Counted from the stretch's first letter, positions 24,601-33,031 are shown. The stretch: DNA of 64,000 nt from Puniceicoccales bacterium (GCA_031268795.1 JAIRWT010000013.1:1-64000), one strand, 5' to 3'. Numbers and translations are program-made. Notes: generated by a model not told the origin, from the sequence alone.

Positions 24601-27412
24601 CGCTCCTCTGGCCAATTCCTCCACGCCAAAGGTCACGCTTGATCTTGCCGCGAATCTCCATGCCGCATGGCAAAATTTCAAAGGGATTCACTTCACCGAT
24701 ACTGCTGCAAAGGCACTGACCATAGCGAACGGCACAAACATTCCTGAGGCCGCGTATGATAAATTTGTAGTACTTGACGCAAGCGGCGCAGCAATTACTG
24801 ACCCAACGGCCAGGAGCGCTGCTTTATTGGCAATGGGCATTACTAAAGCTGTGGCGCCAGCTGTAGCCAGTGTGGACCTTGGGGCTAATGCCGCAACAGT
24901 CATTGACGCGATTGATCCTGCGGTAACAGCCGTTTGCCTAACGGGCAATTTTACTGCGGGCATTACTGGCGGTGCTACCATTGCAGCGGCGAATGCCGCG
25001 GTTACGTCGCTTGATATTTCCAGGCTGAGTGGTTCTGCTGCTTCCTTAGATAACGGGTTCACCATTGGCGCCGATACCGGTAAATCCATCGGCGAAGTAT
25101 TTACTAATGTTAAATCTATCACTTTGAACAAAGACCAATTGCAATACCTTGATTTGGCCAAATTTTCACATTTGGAAAAGATTATCTTCTCCGAGGACGC
25201 GGCAATTGCCGGCGGGGTGCTTTTGGTGCCGCCGAACTGCACGGTTGTTTTCCAGAGCGAAACCGCACTAAATTCTCTAACCGAACTAATTATCGGCAGC
25301 GCCGGCTGTAATGTTCAAATTGGCAACAATGCTGCTTACGGGGTTAGTAAATTGTTTGACAATAGCCACGCCGCTGCCGTGCACAACGTCACTCTTGCAG
25401 CCCTTAAGAAAGTTACTTTGCCCGCAGATATTCCGGGTGCCGGCAATGATGCGAGCGTATTTAAACTTTCGCCAGAGCTCGAGACTCTCGTGATGGCAGA
25501 TGCCGCTGCGAAGGATTTCCGTGGAAGATTGGTCTTTAATGGTGCATTAAAACGCATCTATAGCACTGGCACCACCGCGAACACAAGTATTGCCGTAGAT
25601 GGTGCCGACCTGCTAATTGAAGATATTCTTGCCAAAGGTGTCGAATTTTATGGAGCTCCCGGAAGGCTTGTGTGCGTTAAAACTCCTGCCAACGCTAGAG
25701 CGCCTAATCTAGTGGAACTTGTGTCCAAAACTGGTTCCGCAATGACCGTATGCCTACTTGACGGAATCGCTGGACAAATAACGGACCTTGATGTGGTCGA
25801 CCTTGTTGAGGCAAAAACAAGTTCCGATAATGGGAGTACTTTTACTGCCGTGACAGACAACGATGTGAGCAAATTCACCGCTTTAAACGATACGAGCAAA
25901 CGCAAGATCGCCAAACATCTTATTGGTGATGTGACGATGAATGCTGCTGATTGTTTTTTTGGCGCAGACGATACGCTTCGCATCACGCAAGCAAGTTGGA
26001 ACACAGTAACAAAACTTACACTCACCGGGAATTGGGCCGGTAAGAAGATTGTTCTTGTTGATGGCAATGGCAACACAATCGCTCCTCCGGACGATGCTGT
26101 CCTCAATGGAGGTAAGCTAGTAGCAATACCGGCGTCCTTAACAGCACTTGACGCAAGTGGCGCCGTGGGCATAACCTCGATTGAAATTGCTCCAACGGCG
26201 GATATCGAGTTAGCATTAGCATCGGTTAATGTCGGCAATGCGAATTGCAAAGTCGATACAATCACCTTTGGGGAGCATGCAAAGCTTGGGGCGGTTGAAG
26301 TTATCGGAACTGGCAGTACAGATCTTATAAATGTGATTAATCACGCCGCTGCGAAAACTAGCGGAGGTGGCCAGTTTAAACTGACCGGCTGCACAGTTGT
26401 TACAAATCTTGATTTTGCCAAATGCGGGGCAACTGATTGCGACGTGGCTGCGTGTACTGCCGTTACACATTTGGTCACAACCGGCGCTGGCTTTGTGGAA
26501 GTAACGCTTACAGAAAATACGTTAAAAGCGGTGCAGGTATTAATTAGCGGTGCCGTCGATGTCAAAAATGCCGATGACAGCAAGAGCATTTTTGGCAATG
26601 GTGGCCTTTTGCCTCAAATGGTCGCGCTGGAGGTGCTACAGGCAGAAAAAGATATTACTCTTGCAGATGGCAACGCGGCGCAGAATCTTGTGCAACTAAA
26701 GTTTTTGCAGTGTAACACTTTGACCGTGGATAGCAGGGGCAATAGTATTGATCTCTCGAAGTGTGTAAAACTTGCTGTGTTTAAGGCGGCAAGAGTGGCC
26801 AATGATGTGAAGACCATCACCTTTCCGAAAGACGCTATTGAAGCAAATTCTACATTGCGGGTGGTAGTCGTTGGCGGCAGTGGGGTAGAGGCGTTTGGCA
26901 ATCCAGGGTTTAAGGATATTCCAAATACCGTTACCATTCTGAGTGCAACCATGGTGTCTGCGTCCGGTACAGCATGTAATTTGTCTGGCCTTAACAGTCT
27001 TGCCGTAATCGACTTAAATCTGGGTGCTGACATGGATGGCGCGGTAACACTTCCTGCTTCCGCCACGCAGGCGAAAGTTGTCGGCAATAATGTTGCGAGT
27101 ATTAATGCTACTGGCGCCGGTTCGCTTGCGTTGGACGCTTCCGCAGCTAATCCAGGAAGTGTGGCTCTTACTTTGGAATCCAACGCAGGTGTCCGTGTGT
27201 TTGTCGGTGCGAATAAGACCGCCGGTGATGCACAAAAGCTGGCCAGTAAGGTAACTACGCCGGCGGTTGCTTGCGATAACAACGACGGCGCTTACGGTGC
27301 CACAGCGCTTGTGACCGCCAGAGATGCCGCAATTAAAAGGGCCACGGCAGCCGCGATTCCAGATGACGGTGCCGTTAACGACAAAGTGCGCGCGGCATTG
27401 GACTTGGCATAG
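18650..27412 (+). CDS. Giant 2920-aa membrane-anchored, LRR-like solenoid protein
   Basis: This single uninterrupted frame of 8.8 kb is the largest gene here. Residues about 37-66 and 68-93 form an N-terminal hydrophobic pair, followed by a Pro/Ala linker (VPQPVPAPIA). The remainder is an Ala/Thr/Val/Ser-rich, aromatic-poor sequence. It has irregular 20-25-residue units of leucine-rich/BspA-like type: LEQLDLSESAISGVNF, FANLETLEVGRSFD, ALVNVFGSAQKVGSL, LEKIIFSED, TSLDISRLSG. A Gly/Ser/Pro break lies near residue 625 (MGGGGSPPPSSNPP). It has no LPXTG, signal peptidase site or enzymatic motif. It is most likely a very long beta-solenoid displayed from or inserted in a membrane. Adhesin or effector function is unproven. 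Confidence 0.8.
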   Translation: MTGVLTDLAAAGNPPVMAAGEKNVAVGVSTGVRVLRTVSTVLLVLSTVGGGTLVLLAFVVGPYVIIAPWALYAAAGAEGVSLVATIVTWTCFGGKKALENVPQPVPAPIATKNNPTADEFANTLKAVEARGTVTVEIDNPNYNVNLVSNLSNVSHPGVTIQIRLTGAAATSAGVKKVLEQAFTFGSNKANYPALGFVCDTEVAEAVQLSASLGGKTVDVRGIVFGAGGTLAPASDNPPAHIILGHKQIAAVEPVAIAAKGVTIYDVPANTASAPFAIAEKLVGTWGTATGETAKHITIVPVENASVFISLPTSKFVQIDGDVSVVVPDQQSLTHIEAASSATRYLLPASVTAFTLDGACTADTRVHVGDKVSGLTFGATALRHPVILVSQAAKSALVSVDVSNLTGGALPTFAMVDAPTTTFAPEWIAGITLSKQDAIAASQLEAVKGFSNLSTITFAAGSTLPVKLVVPAKATEIQVGANDRSKVTELDLSGCEVVPAAKNGGTSLDGDCKVAFPRLTHVSVCYGSMNSVLHSATALSNKFEKVHVAATGFSGTQKVPLKGFTDHAAAVVIPKALVDGGFLDVANLPTDNASVAGLGIFILDGTTETKVTTAAQLGIAPAMGGGGSPPPSSNPPVVKESAVDGSGVANALAGGGSYLFATSGLAIKRFATPPTDGEVLFTQAAMAGIKELPIFQGLKCFEADSSGEKTGLSLVDSTNGATGEIDLTRFSSLETVAPCPGKDVVTTSSDGARFVARTLSIPGSVQRVDLSGADVGTLVIAGTGASTLKALTLSPNTTGVKVDSTELVSGGRVLDASSLSALEQLDLSESAISGVNFTTGQAAALRGLSLRSKSGSPAITANGASVPAGDFRSFANLETLEVGRSFDANALQLPGGCKTLVLSEGATAGGGVLAVPPGVEELRVHASVAAALTGVALSKGIKSIVVVSDGGKAIDVLKDGTFTFGGPPFPVGTFKSVTVADGNTGVKSVVFAAGTAVETLDIANSAVRSVTFADQAVSSALKAFKPSSNIARVLVGAVDRIDDTKKLTLSAVDFAALETADFSKCGTGVTAVDIGSPVLASLYTGDHVTSVALPTAGTKGTIKSISLGKAVATLACGNDSIIASGVANFGTGFPLLDEVSIAEESAISGLGVDAAKVTLLHVPSTIAHISSDGTSVGSWISVAGGGSTKTLTIPLAAVLVDFAIDGDQIHTVKIANGRKVPARFDPGAAAEVVVDDVFAFSACTYLGLSGAKAGPAISVGGTAHANWEGICLAAGAELAVGADTNPNAYLFGNVCILRLAALPRSAVTLWAINAGFKEIHLLEGVALANVASNFGNVRLNGVKSSEITVFTADGVRHTFGELGLNTAVTISVDGGHGDVDFSDAGEGKVIGDFEHITSLRLGSKLTKCEHAVDATPATTTTQLFTGADATTTVDIAKMTNLARIDAGGCPSVKTLDVSGHANVNSISAGSELVSLIVKSKGDGIKRLDLVGRNDGLTVSSIALKDATAEAVDLTDAFKAAQTTIVGSATKIGEVESGLFACDAADLPKFKLPTSATAPFVYAKLQSGADQAVAGVAAGKLIFDEKELAALGTANRSLTITLPKVPQINDFSNVKVWTVGNDGILTQKDLNQLGCNVVVNIPGGGLDAGAVLQQTGAAAGGKIVTVNVATADASKIAAFDLLNGVVVQVDGKSLLDAGTHVLDARNFASLTSFRLGGAGVTEVIIPGAQVVHITSLDLETSAGTLALKSATGATITPVADFKGFSALVNVFGSAQKVGSLRSPAGGAAGGCTFTITGALTGTDKYDFSALNDTATVVLPAGENSKIEALNLGAHVQNASGTNVTNLTTFTGLTSVTGTAAQYTAISGFPSSDQLAVTVSNALTATDAAASTTLGQIFAGTTQVKSVTTAMPDSVRAGFSNLIAWDAAKLPLSAIKVNDSSAVLPDTSGFTGLTSTTVDYAALSRLSSAFFTTAPTAQSNCEVVIDGAPLANSSTPKVTLDLAANLHAAWQNFKGIHFTDTAAKALTIANGTNIPEAAYDKFVVLDASGAAITDPTARSAALLAMGITKAVAPAVASVDLGANAATVIDAIDPAVTAVCLTGNFTAGITGGATIAAANAAVTSLDISRLSGSAASLDNGFTIGADTGKSIGEVFTNVKSITLNKDQLQYLDLAKFSHLEKIIFSEDAAIAGGVLLVPPNCTVVFQSETALNSLTELIIGSAGCNVQIGNNAAYGVSKLFDNSHAAAVHNVTLAALKKVTLPADIPGAGNDASVFKLSPELETLVMADAAAKDFRGRLVFNGALKRIYSTGTTANTSIAVDGADLLIEDILAKGVEFYGAPGRLVCVKTPANARAPNLVELVSKTGSAMTVCLLDGIAGQITDLDVVDLVEAKTSSDNGSTFTAVTDNDVSKFTALNDTSKRKIAKHLIGDVTMNAADCFFGADDTLRITQASWNTVTKLTLTGNWAGKKIVLVDGNGNTIAPPDDAVLNGGKLVAIPASLTALDASGAVGITSIEIAPTADIELALASVNVGNANCKVDTITFGEHAKLGAVEVIGTGSTDLINVINHAAAKTSGGGQFKLTGCTVVTNLDFAKCGATDCDVAACTAVTHLVTTGAGFVEVTLTENTLKAVQVLISGAVDVKNADDSKSIFGNGGLLPQMVALEVLQAEKDITLADGNAAQNLVQLKFLQCNTLTVDSRGNSIDLSKCVKLAVFKAARVANDVKTITFPKDAIEANSTLRVVVVGGSGVEAFGNPGFKDIPNTVTILSATMVSASGTACNLSGLNSLAVIDLNLGADMDGAVTLPASATQAKVVGNNVASINATGAGSLALDASAANPGSVALTLESNAGVRVFVGANKTAGDAQKLASKVTTPAVACDNNDGAYGATALVTARDAAIKRATAAAIPDDGAVNDKVRAALDLA

Positions 27413-27591
27413 AGCATATGTGCCACTGCGCCATGGTTACGGTTTTTTCGGGGGGTGCCCCTGAATGACGCCTTGGCTGTCGGCGCAACCATAGTTTGAC
27501 CGATGTTGTATATCTATTATATGGTGGGCGACTGTGAAATAGTCGTCCGTCTTTTTGTTTTTGAGCTATTTATTGCACAATTTCGAAGTTT

Positions 27592-28305
27592 TTATTGCCC
27601 GCAAACGACGGATCCAACCGCTTTCCCGCGTACCACGTCTAAAATGGCATTCGTTCGGTGCATGGGAAAAACTACAATAGGCATCCCATGGGCCCTGCAC
27701 ATGCAAAACGCCTCCGCATCCATCACCCGTAACTCCAATCGTACCGCATTGGAAAAGGAAATGCGTTCAATGCGCTTTGCCGCAGGATTTATTTCCGGAT
27801 CCGAGTCATAGATGCCATCGACCTTCGTTGCCTTCAACAGTGCATCCGCGTGAATTTCCATGGCCCGCAACGCTGCGGCCGTGTCCGTGGAAAAAAATGG
27901 ATTTCCCGTGCCGCCGGTGAAAAATACCACCCGGCCCTCCTCCAGCGCAGCGCGAGCCCGACAGCCATCCACCGGGTCCACGCCAGGCATTTCTCCAAAC
28001 GCATTTTGCAGAAGGCACGGAATCCCCTCCCGTTCAAAAATGTCCCGCAGGGCCAGACCGTTAATGACCGTCGCCAGCATGCCCATCCGATCACCAATTT
28101 CCCGTGAAATTTGCCCTTGGCGCCCCCGGTAAATATTTCCACCGCCCAATACCACGGCAACGCGGACGCCAATTCTCACCAGCTGGCCTATCTGTTCCAT
28201 TATCGGAAGTAAAGCCGCCCGGTCAAAGGCCCCATCCCCGCGGCCAAGCAATTCCCCGCTTAGTTTGAGTAAGATTTTGCCATAAACCGTCGGTGCATCC
28301 CCCAT
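27592..28305 (-). CDS. pyrH: UMP kinase PyrH
   Basis: This 237-aa amino-acid-kinase-fold enzyme phosphorylates UMP to UDP. Family motifs: KLSGELL near the start, VLGGGNIYRGR, GDRMGMLATVINGLAL, RAALEEGRVVFFTGGTGNPFFSTDTAA, and KATKVDGIYDSDP. ATG 28305 (MGDAPTVYGKILLKLSGE) is preferred to the TTG at 28332. No clear ribosome binding site is visible. In many bacteria pyrH follows tsf; here no rpsB/tsf neighbour is seen, and the gene stands alone downstream of a 500-bp non-coding stretch. Confidence 0.95.
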   Translation of the reverse strand: MGDAPTVYGKILLKLSGELLGRGDGAFDRAALLPIMEQIGQLVRIGVRVAVVLGGGNIYRGRQGQISREIGDRMGMLATVINGLALRDIFEREGIPCLLQNAFGEMPGVDPVDGCRARAALEEGRVVFFTGGTGNPFFSTDTAAALRAMEIHADALLKATKVDGIYDSDPEINPAAKRIERISFSNAVRLELRVMDAEAFCMCRAHGMPIVVFPMHRTNAILDVVRGKAVGSVVCGQ

Positions 28306-28831
28306 GAAATCGTAGCTATTTTCCAAAGCCAATTCGTCAACGGGAAATCAATGCAGCCACTCCGTTGACAATTGAAGTCGCCGCAGGAAAGCTAGCAGTT
28401 TGACCTCCGGCATGAGCGTCCCTTCAGGTTGTATTTCGTGCCTGTTTTTGATGCAGGTGGGTAAACTTTCCATCGAATCTGGTACGAAGTAAATCCGCGC
28501 CGTCCCCAATAAATAAGAATTCCCGGATATGGAATGTCAGGAGAAGAATACATTTAGAAGAATTCGTCACCACCCAGAGGCGTTGCCTATGACAAAACTT
28601 TCCAGGCGAATGTCAATGGCTAAAGCAAATGCCGCTCGGACTGACGCGTTTCCCAAAAATGCAATAACATTGGCAAGATATCCGCTCAAGCCTCGGCCAA
28701 CACAAGAAATTTCCAGCGACCGGCCCGGTGAAGCTAAAAATTTTGCCGGGAACATTTGAATAAAGGCTTGACGTAATTTTTTCACAGGGGCACCTTGGCT
28801 GGCAAGTGGGGTGCAAATAAGTGCCCTTAGT
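28306..28831. other. Non-coding stretch before the tuf cluster
   Basis: These 526 bases between the pyrH start and tRNA-Thr hold no gene I can support. Two overlapping opposite-strand frames of about 75 codons (28529-28759 and 28567-28785) have no recognisable product. The stretch should contain the divergent promoters for pyrH and for the tRNA-Thr/tuf transcript. TTGACG at 28764-28769 is a possible -35, but no convincing -10 is paired with it. The bases GTGCCCTTAGTGCCCTTG just at the tRNA start form a short direct repeat. Confidence 0.5.
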
Positions 28832-28907
<76 letters not shown>

Positions 28908-28937
28908 TATAAAAGAAAATTTTAAAGGAAATGTATC

Positions 28938-30128
28938 ATGGCTAAGGAAAACTTTCAAAGGACGAAGCCCCATGTGAATGTCGGGACCATCGGGCACGTT
29001 GACCATGGTAAGTCGACTCTTACCACTGCCCTGCTTAAGGTGCAGTCCGATAAAGGCTTGGCTCAGTTTAAATCCTACGCGGATATCACCAAGGGCGGTA
29101 CTGTCCGCGACGAAACGAAGACCGTTACCATTGCCGTTTCCCACGTTGAGTACGAGAGCGATAATCGGCACTACGCGCACGTGGACTGTCCGGGACACGC
29201 GGATTTCGTTAAGAATATGATCACCGGCGCCGCCCAGATGGACGGTGCTATTTTGGTGGTCAGCGCCGCGGATGGACCAATGCCTCAAACGCGGGAACAT
29301 ATCCTTCTCGCTCGGCAGGTGGGTGTGCCCAAGATTGTCGTTTTCCTGAACAAGGTGGATCTATTGGATGATCCGGAGTTGTTGGATCTGGTGGAAATGG
29401 AAGTGCGAGATCTTTTGAGTAAGTATGAATTTGACGGGGATAACATCAGCATTATTCGCGGATCCGCCCTCGCCGCCCTTGAGGGAAAGCCTGAGGGAAT
29501 CGCCGCCATTGGTGCGCTTTTGGATGCCGTCGATAAGGACATCCCGGAACCCCAGCGTGAAATCGACAAACCATTTCTCATGTCCGTTGAAGATGTCTTC
29601 TCCATTACTGGACGCGGAACGGTAGCTACCGGGCGCATTGAACGCGGCGTTATCAAGGTGGGTGATACGGCACAGATCGTTGGCCTGAGCGACACACGCG
29701 AAACGGTTGTAACTGGCGTGGAAATGTTTCGTAAGCTTCTTGATCGGGGTCAGGCTGGTGACAACGTTGGCCTTCTGTTGCGCGGCATTGAAAAGGATCA
29801 GGTGGAACGGGGGCAGGTACTCGCCAAGCCTGGAAGTATTTTGCCACATACAAAATTTAAGGCGGAAATTTACGTGCTCACGAAGGACGAGGGCGGGCGG
29901 CATACGCCATTTTTCAATGGCTATCGTCCGCAATTTTATTTTCGCACGACGGACGTGACCGGCATTCTAACCCTCCCCGAGGGCTCGGAAATGGTAATGC
30001 CGGGGGACAACCTGAGCATTACCGTCGAGTTGCAAAAACCAATTGCCATGGAAAAGGGACAGCGTTTTGCCATTCGCGAAGGCGGTCGCACGGTTGGTGC
30101 CGGACGGGTAACCGAGGTAATTGCCTGA
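28938..30128 (+). CDS. tuf: Elongation factor Tu
   Basis: This 396-aa GTPase delivers aminoacyl-tRNA to the ribosome. G1 is [10 protein letters not shown]3 DCPGHAD, G4 NKVD, and domains II and III are complete to [10 protein letters not shown]. The switch I loop is unusual: instead of E(E)KARGITINTSHVEY it reads [16 protein letters not shown]. The Arg-Gly preceding the Mg-binding Thr is thus replaced by Lys-Thr, while the Thr itself is kept. AAAGGAAATGTATC precedes the ATG. It is probably co-transcribed with tRNA-Thr upstream and tRNA-Trp/secE/nusG downstream. Confidence 0.97.
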   Translation: MAKENFQRTKPHVNVGTIGHVDHGKSTLTTALLKVQSDKGLAQFKSYADITKGGTVRDETKTVTIAVSHVEYESDNRHYAHVDCPGHADFVKNMITGAAQMDGAILVVSAADGPMPQTREHILLARQVGVPKIVVFLNKVDLLDDPELLDLVEMEVRDLLSKYEFDGDNISIIRGSALAALEGKPEGIAAIGALLDAVDKDIPEPQREIDKPFLMSVEDVFSITGRGTVATGRIERGVIKVGDTAQIVGLSDTRETVVTGVEMFRKLLDRGQAGDNVGLLLRGIEKDQVERGQVLAKPGSILPHTKFKAEIYVLTKDEGGRHTPFFNGYRPQFYFRTTDVTGILTLPEGSEMVMPGDNLSITVELQKPIAMEKGQRFAIREGGRTVGAGRVTEVIA

Positions 30129-30241
30129 TACGGGGCAATTAGGGTTGAGTTTGTGCGTGAGCTGTAGATTTTTGGAACTTTTCGTAAAATTTTCTTGCCC
30201 GTCTCTAAAATTCAAACTTGAAGAGATACTGATAAACCACT

Positions 30242-30317
30242 AGGGGAATAGCTCAATTGGTAGAGCAGCGGTCTCCAAAACCGCAGGTCGGGGGTTCGAG
30301 ACCCTCTTCCCCTGCCA
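30242..30317 (+). tRNA. tRNA-Trp(CCA)
   Basis: Acceptor AGGGGAA pairs with TTCCCCT, the D arm is GCTC…GAGC, and the anticodon arm GCGGT-CTCCAAA-ACCGC has anticodon CCA. The T arm is GGGGG-TTCGAGA-CCCTC, the discriminator is G and CCA is encoded. It stands between tuf and secE as in many bacteria. Confidence 0.95.
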
Positions 30318-30350
30318 TTTGTGGGTTTTCACCGCGGGGGTGTTGTAGCC

Positions 30351-30542
30351 ATGGGAAGAATAATCAGTTTTTTTGCGGAAACGGCACGGGAGTTGAAAAA
30401 AACGAGCTGGCCAACGCGGGGTGATTTGATCCGATCGTCCGCGGTTGTGCTCGCCGGGGCAGTGTTCATTGGCGCGTATGTGGCGGTGGTGGATTTTTCG
30501 CTATTTCAGGTGGTAAGTTTGCTGTTGGATTTGGCGCGTTAA
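30351..30542 (+). CDS. secE: Preprotein translocase subunit SecE
   Basis: This 63-aa single-span membrane protein is the minimal SecE form. It has the conserved amphipathic cytoplasmic helix with ELKKTSWPTRGDLIRSS, then one transmembrane helix (VVLAGAVFIGAYVAVVDF). It clamps SecY in the translocation channel. ATG 30351 gives a start typical of the family (MGRIISFFAETAREL) and follows the GGGGG at 30336-30340. It is followed by nusG, the standard pairing. Confidence 0.93.
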   Translation: MGRIISFFAETARELKKTSWPTRGDLIRSSAVVLAGAVFIGAYVAVVDFSLFQVVSLLLDLAR

Positions 30543-30608
30543 GTTGGTAGGTTAGGGAAGTATGCAATTGCTCCTAGCCCTGAGCAAGGTAAGCATAAAT
30601 AGTATAAA

Positions 30609-31220
30609 ATGGATGAAGTTTGTCAGTGCGAGGATGAGGTTGCCGCGGTAAATACGCTCGGTGATGATGCCGTGCAATGGTACACGCTTCAGGTCACATC
30701 CGGGCTTGAAGCGCGCGTGCAAGCGTCCCTCAGCAAAGGCGCCATGCGTTGTGGAGTGGCATCCCTTTTCGGGCAAATTCTATTCCCAATTGAAAAAATT
30801 AGTGAGATCCGCAATGGACGCAAGTGCATGCGTATTAAGAAATTATACCCCGGCTATCTGTTCATTGAGTTGAATCTTTATGGCGAGGGCGGCGAGTTGC
30901 GCCACGGACTCTGGCAATTTATCCGCTCCACTTCGGGCGTACTTGGATTCCTCGGCGGCGAAAGACCGTTGGCCATGAAGCAAAAAGACATAGACTTAAT
31001 TATCCATCAAACGGAGATTGGTGAAAAGTCGGAAAAATTTAAAAATAATTATTCCGTTGGCATGCTGGTAAAAGTTACGGATGGTCCATTTGCCGGATCC
31101 GAGGGCGAAATTAGCACCATGGATGAGCAGGCGGGAAATGTGTGTGTGCTGGTTGGGCTTTTTGGGCGCTTGACGCCGGTGGATTTAGAATTTTGGCAAA
31201 TTACAAAGAAGGAAGTGTGA
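30609..31220 (+). CDS. nusG: Transcription elongation/antitermination factor NusG
   Basis: This 203-aa protein has the NGN domain (WYTLQVTSGLEARVQASL … LYPGYLFIELNL … GVLGFLGG) and a C-terminal KOW domain (VKVTDGPFAGSEGEISTMD). About 22 extra acidic residues precede the NGN domain. It binds RNA polymerase and couples it to Rho or to ribosomal S10. It is placed between secE and rplK as usual. Confidence 0.95.
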   Translation: MDEVCQCEDEVAAVNTLGDDAVQWYTLQVTSGLEARVQASLSKGAMRCGVASLFGQILFPIEKISEIRNGRKCMRIKKLYPGYLFIELNLYGEGGELRHGLWQFIRSTSGVLGFLGGERPLAMKQKDIDLIIHQTEIGEKSEKFKNNYSVGMLVKVTDGPFAGSEGEISTMDEQAGNVCVLVGLFGRLTPVDLEFWQITKKEV

Positions 31221-31226
31221 TCGAAA

Positions 31227-31655
31227 ATGGCTAAGAAAAAAATAGTTAAGGTTGTCAAATTGCAATTGCCGGCCGGCGCCGCCAATCCCGCCCCGCCCGT
31301 TGGTCCGGCCCTGGGTGCGGCTGGTGTGAATATCATGGGCTTTTGTAAGGAATTTAATGCCAAAACCAGTGATCAGGGTGGCATGATTCTTCCCGTGGTC
31401 ATATCGGTTTACGCGGACAAGTCATTCACCTTTGAGCTTAAATCGCCACCGGCGTCCGTACTGCTCAAGAAAATGGCCAACGCAAGCAAGGGCTCCGGAG
31501 CGCCAAATAAAAACAAGGTGGGATTGGTAACTAGCAAGCAGGTGCGTGAGATTGCTCACATCAAGCGGGCGGATTTGAATACAACCGATGAGGAGGCGGC
31601 CATGCGAATGATCGTTGGCACGGCGCGCAACATGGGAATTACGATAATTGATTAG
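31227..31655 (+). CDS. rplK: 50S ribosomal protein L11
   Basis: This 142-aa L11 has the proline-rich N-terminal signature [25 protein letters not shown] and the RNA-binding C-terminal domain ending [13 protein letters not shown]. It forms the GTPase-associated centre with 23S rRNA. It starts 7 bases after the nusG stop. Confidence 0.97.
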   Translation: MAKKKIVKVVKLQLPAGAANPAPPVGPALGAAGVNIMGFCKEFNAKTSDQGGMILPVVISVYADKSFTFELKSPPASVLLKKMANASKGSGAPNKNKVGLVTSKQVREIAHIKRADLNTTDEEAAMRMIVGTARNMGITIID

Positions 31656-31673
31656 GATTTTTGGAGAAGCAAC

Positions 31674-32366
31674 ATGAGAAAGCGAAGCAAGCGTTATCGG
31701 GCAAGCGGCGACGAAAAAGAGTTGCGGGCCGCCCATGGTGTTGGCGCGGCGGTGGAGCGCCTGTTGCGCATGCCAAATGTGAAATTTGATGAGACGGTGG
31801 AATTGTCATTTCACCTGGACGTGGATCCGAAGCAGGGCGATCAAATGGTGCGTGGCATCGCAAGATTGCCACACGGGAATGGAAAGACGTTACGCGTTGT
31901 GGCGTTCACGGGTAGCCCCGAGGTGGCGCTGGAGGCCGGGGCAACCCATGCAGGGCTTAATGATCTAATCGTGCAAATTGAAGGCGGGTGGTGTGATTTT
32001 GATGTGGCCGTTGCCACCACCGCAGCAATGAAGGAGGTACGGTCGGTTGCAAAAATTTTAGGGCCTAAGGGCCTAATGCCAAGCCCGAAGTCGGGAACCG
32101 TGGGCGACGATATCGTAAGTATCATTAGGGAAGTACTTGCAGGCCGCTGCGAATTTAAGATGGATAAGACGGCAAATGTTGCCATCGCCGTTGGTAAGCG
32201 CTCCTTTACCAAGGAGGCTTTAGAGGCCAATATTAGCGCGGCCCTTGCGGCATTAGCGCAGGCACGTCCGTCGGCGGCAAAGGGTGTATTTGTTAAATCT
32301 GCGGCACTTTCGGCCACCATGAGTCCATCCGTTGCGCTGGAAGTGCGCGCACTATTCGCTGCATAA
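31674..32366 (+). CDS. rplA: 50S ribosomal protein L1
   Basis: This 230-aa L1 of the L1 stalk carries the signature KILGPKGLMPSPKSGTVGDD and FKMDKTANVAIAVGK. GGAGAAGCAAC precedes the ATG. In many bacteria L1 represses its own rplKA transcript; no leader resembling its rRNA site was identified here. Confidence 0.97.
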   Translation: MRKRSKRYRASGDEKELRAAHGVGAAVERLLRMPNVKFDETVELSFHLDVDPKQGDQMVRGIARLPHGNGKTLRVVAFTGSPEVALEAGATHAGLNDLIVQIEGGWCDFDVAVATTAAMKEVRSVAKILGPKGLMPSPKSGTVGDDIVSIIREVLAGRCEFKMDKTANVAIAVGKRSFTKEALEANISAALAALAQARPSAAKGVFVKSAALSATMSPSVALEVRALFAA

Positions 32367-32385
32367 AAAAGGAGGAATGGAGATC

Positions 32386-32916
32386 ATGCGTGAAGAAAAG
32401 AAATTTTTGACGAAGGAAGTCCGTGAACACATTGAAAAATCGGACTACCTCTACGTGGCGGGTTTTGATCGGCTTACAGTCGAAAACGTGACGGAGCTGA
32501 GGAAGGCGTTACGTGATGAATCGGCGGAGTATCACGTGGTAAAAAATTCCATTTTACAACTGGCGGCAAGGGAAGCCGAACTGCCTGAGATCGAACCTGG
32601 AGTACTCCGTGGCACGACTGCCATCGTCAGCGGCGGGAAAAATCCCTCGGGTGTAGCGAAGGCGTTAAATGCTTTCATATCCGATCCGGAGAAGGATGGA
32701 AAGTTATTCGTTAAATGGGGGCGACTGGGAATGCGCGTCCTTTGCCCCGCGGATATCATGGCCTTGTCCAAGTTGCCGTCCCTGGATGTGCTTCGCGCGC
32801 AAATGCTTTCCCTATTGCAGGCGGCATTACAGCAGTTTTTGGCGGTTTGCAACGCCGCCGCGCAAAGTTTTGTACGCCTGTTGAATGCTTACGGGGAAAA
32901 ACAGCCGGCCGGCTAA
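32386..32916 (+). CDS. rplJ: 50S ribosomal protein L10
   Basis: This 176-aa L10 is the base of the L7/L12 stalk. ATG 32386 (MREEKKFLTKEV) is chosen because GGAGG (32371-32375) lies 10 bases upstream. The ATG at 32377 is too close to it. The rRNA-binding N-terminal domain (SDYLYVAGFDRLTVENVTELRKALR) and C-terminal L12-binding helix are recognisable. Confidence 0.95.
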   Translation: MREEKKFLTKEVREHIEKSDYLYVAGFDRLTVENVTELRKALRDESAEYHVVKNSILQLAAREAELPEIEPGVLRGTTAIVSGGKNPSGVAKALNAFISDPEKDGKLFVKWGRLGMRVLCPADIMALSKLPSLDVLRAQMLSLLQAALQQFLAVCNAAAQSFVRLLNAYGEKQPAG

Positions 32917-33031
32917 TACACTTTCACCAGTGGTGGTGGTAATTTAAACGAAAATAAAAAATGATAAGGGGCGCGGGTAGGAATTTTTCTTAAATGACAA
33001 ATAAGTCGCTAGCCAAGCTCAGGAGGATGCA

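Noticed and set aside
20344-27282. Long antisense frames within the giant gene (for example 20344-21651 of 435 codons, 22603-23289, 25648-26265, 26614-27282)
   Set aside because: They are shadows created by the G/C-biased codons of the 2920-aa gene. Their products are Ser/Thr/Ala/Pro-rich without any domain, and they have no ribosome binding sites.
28529-28785. Two overlapping opposite-strand frames of about 75 codons before tRNA-Thr
   Set aside because: They overlap each other, have no ribosome binding site and no recognisable product; promoter sequences are expected here.
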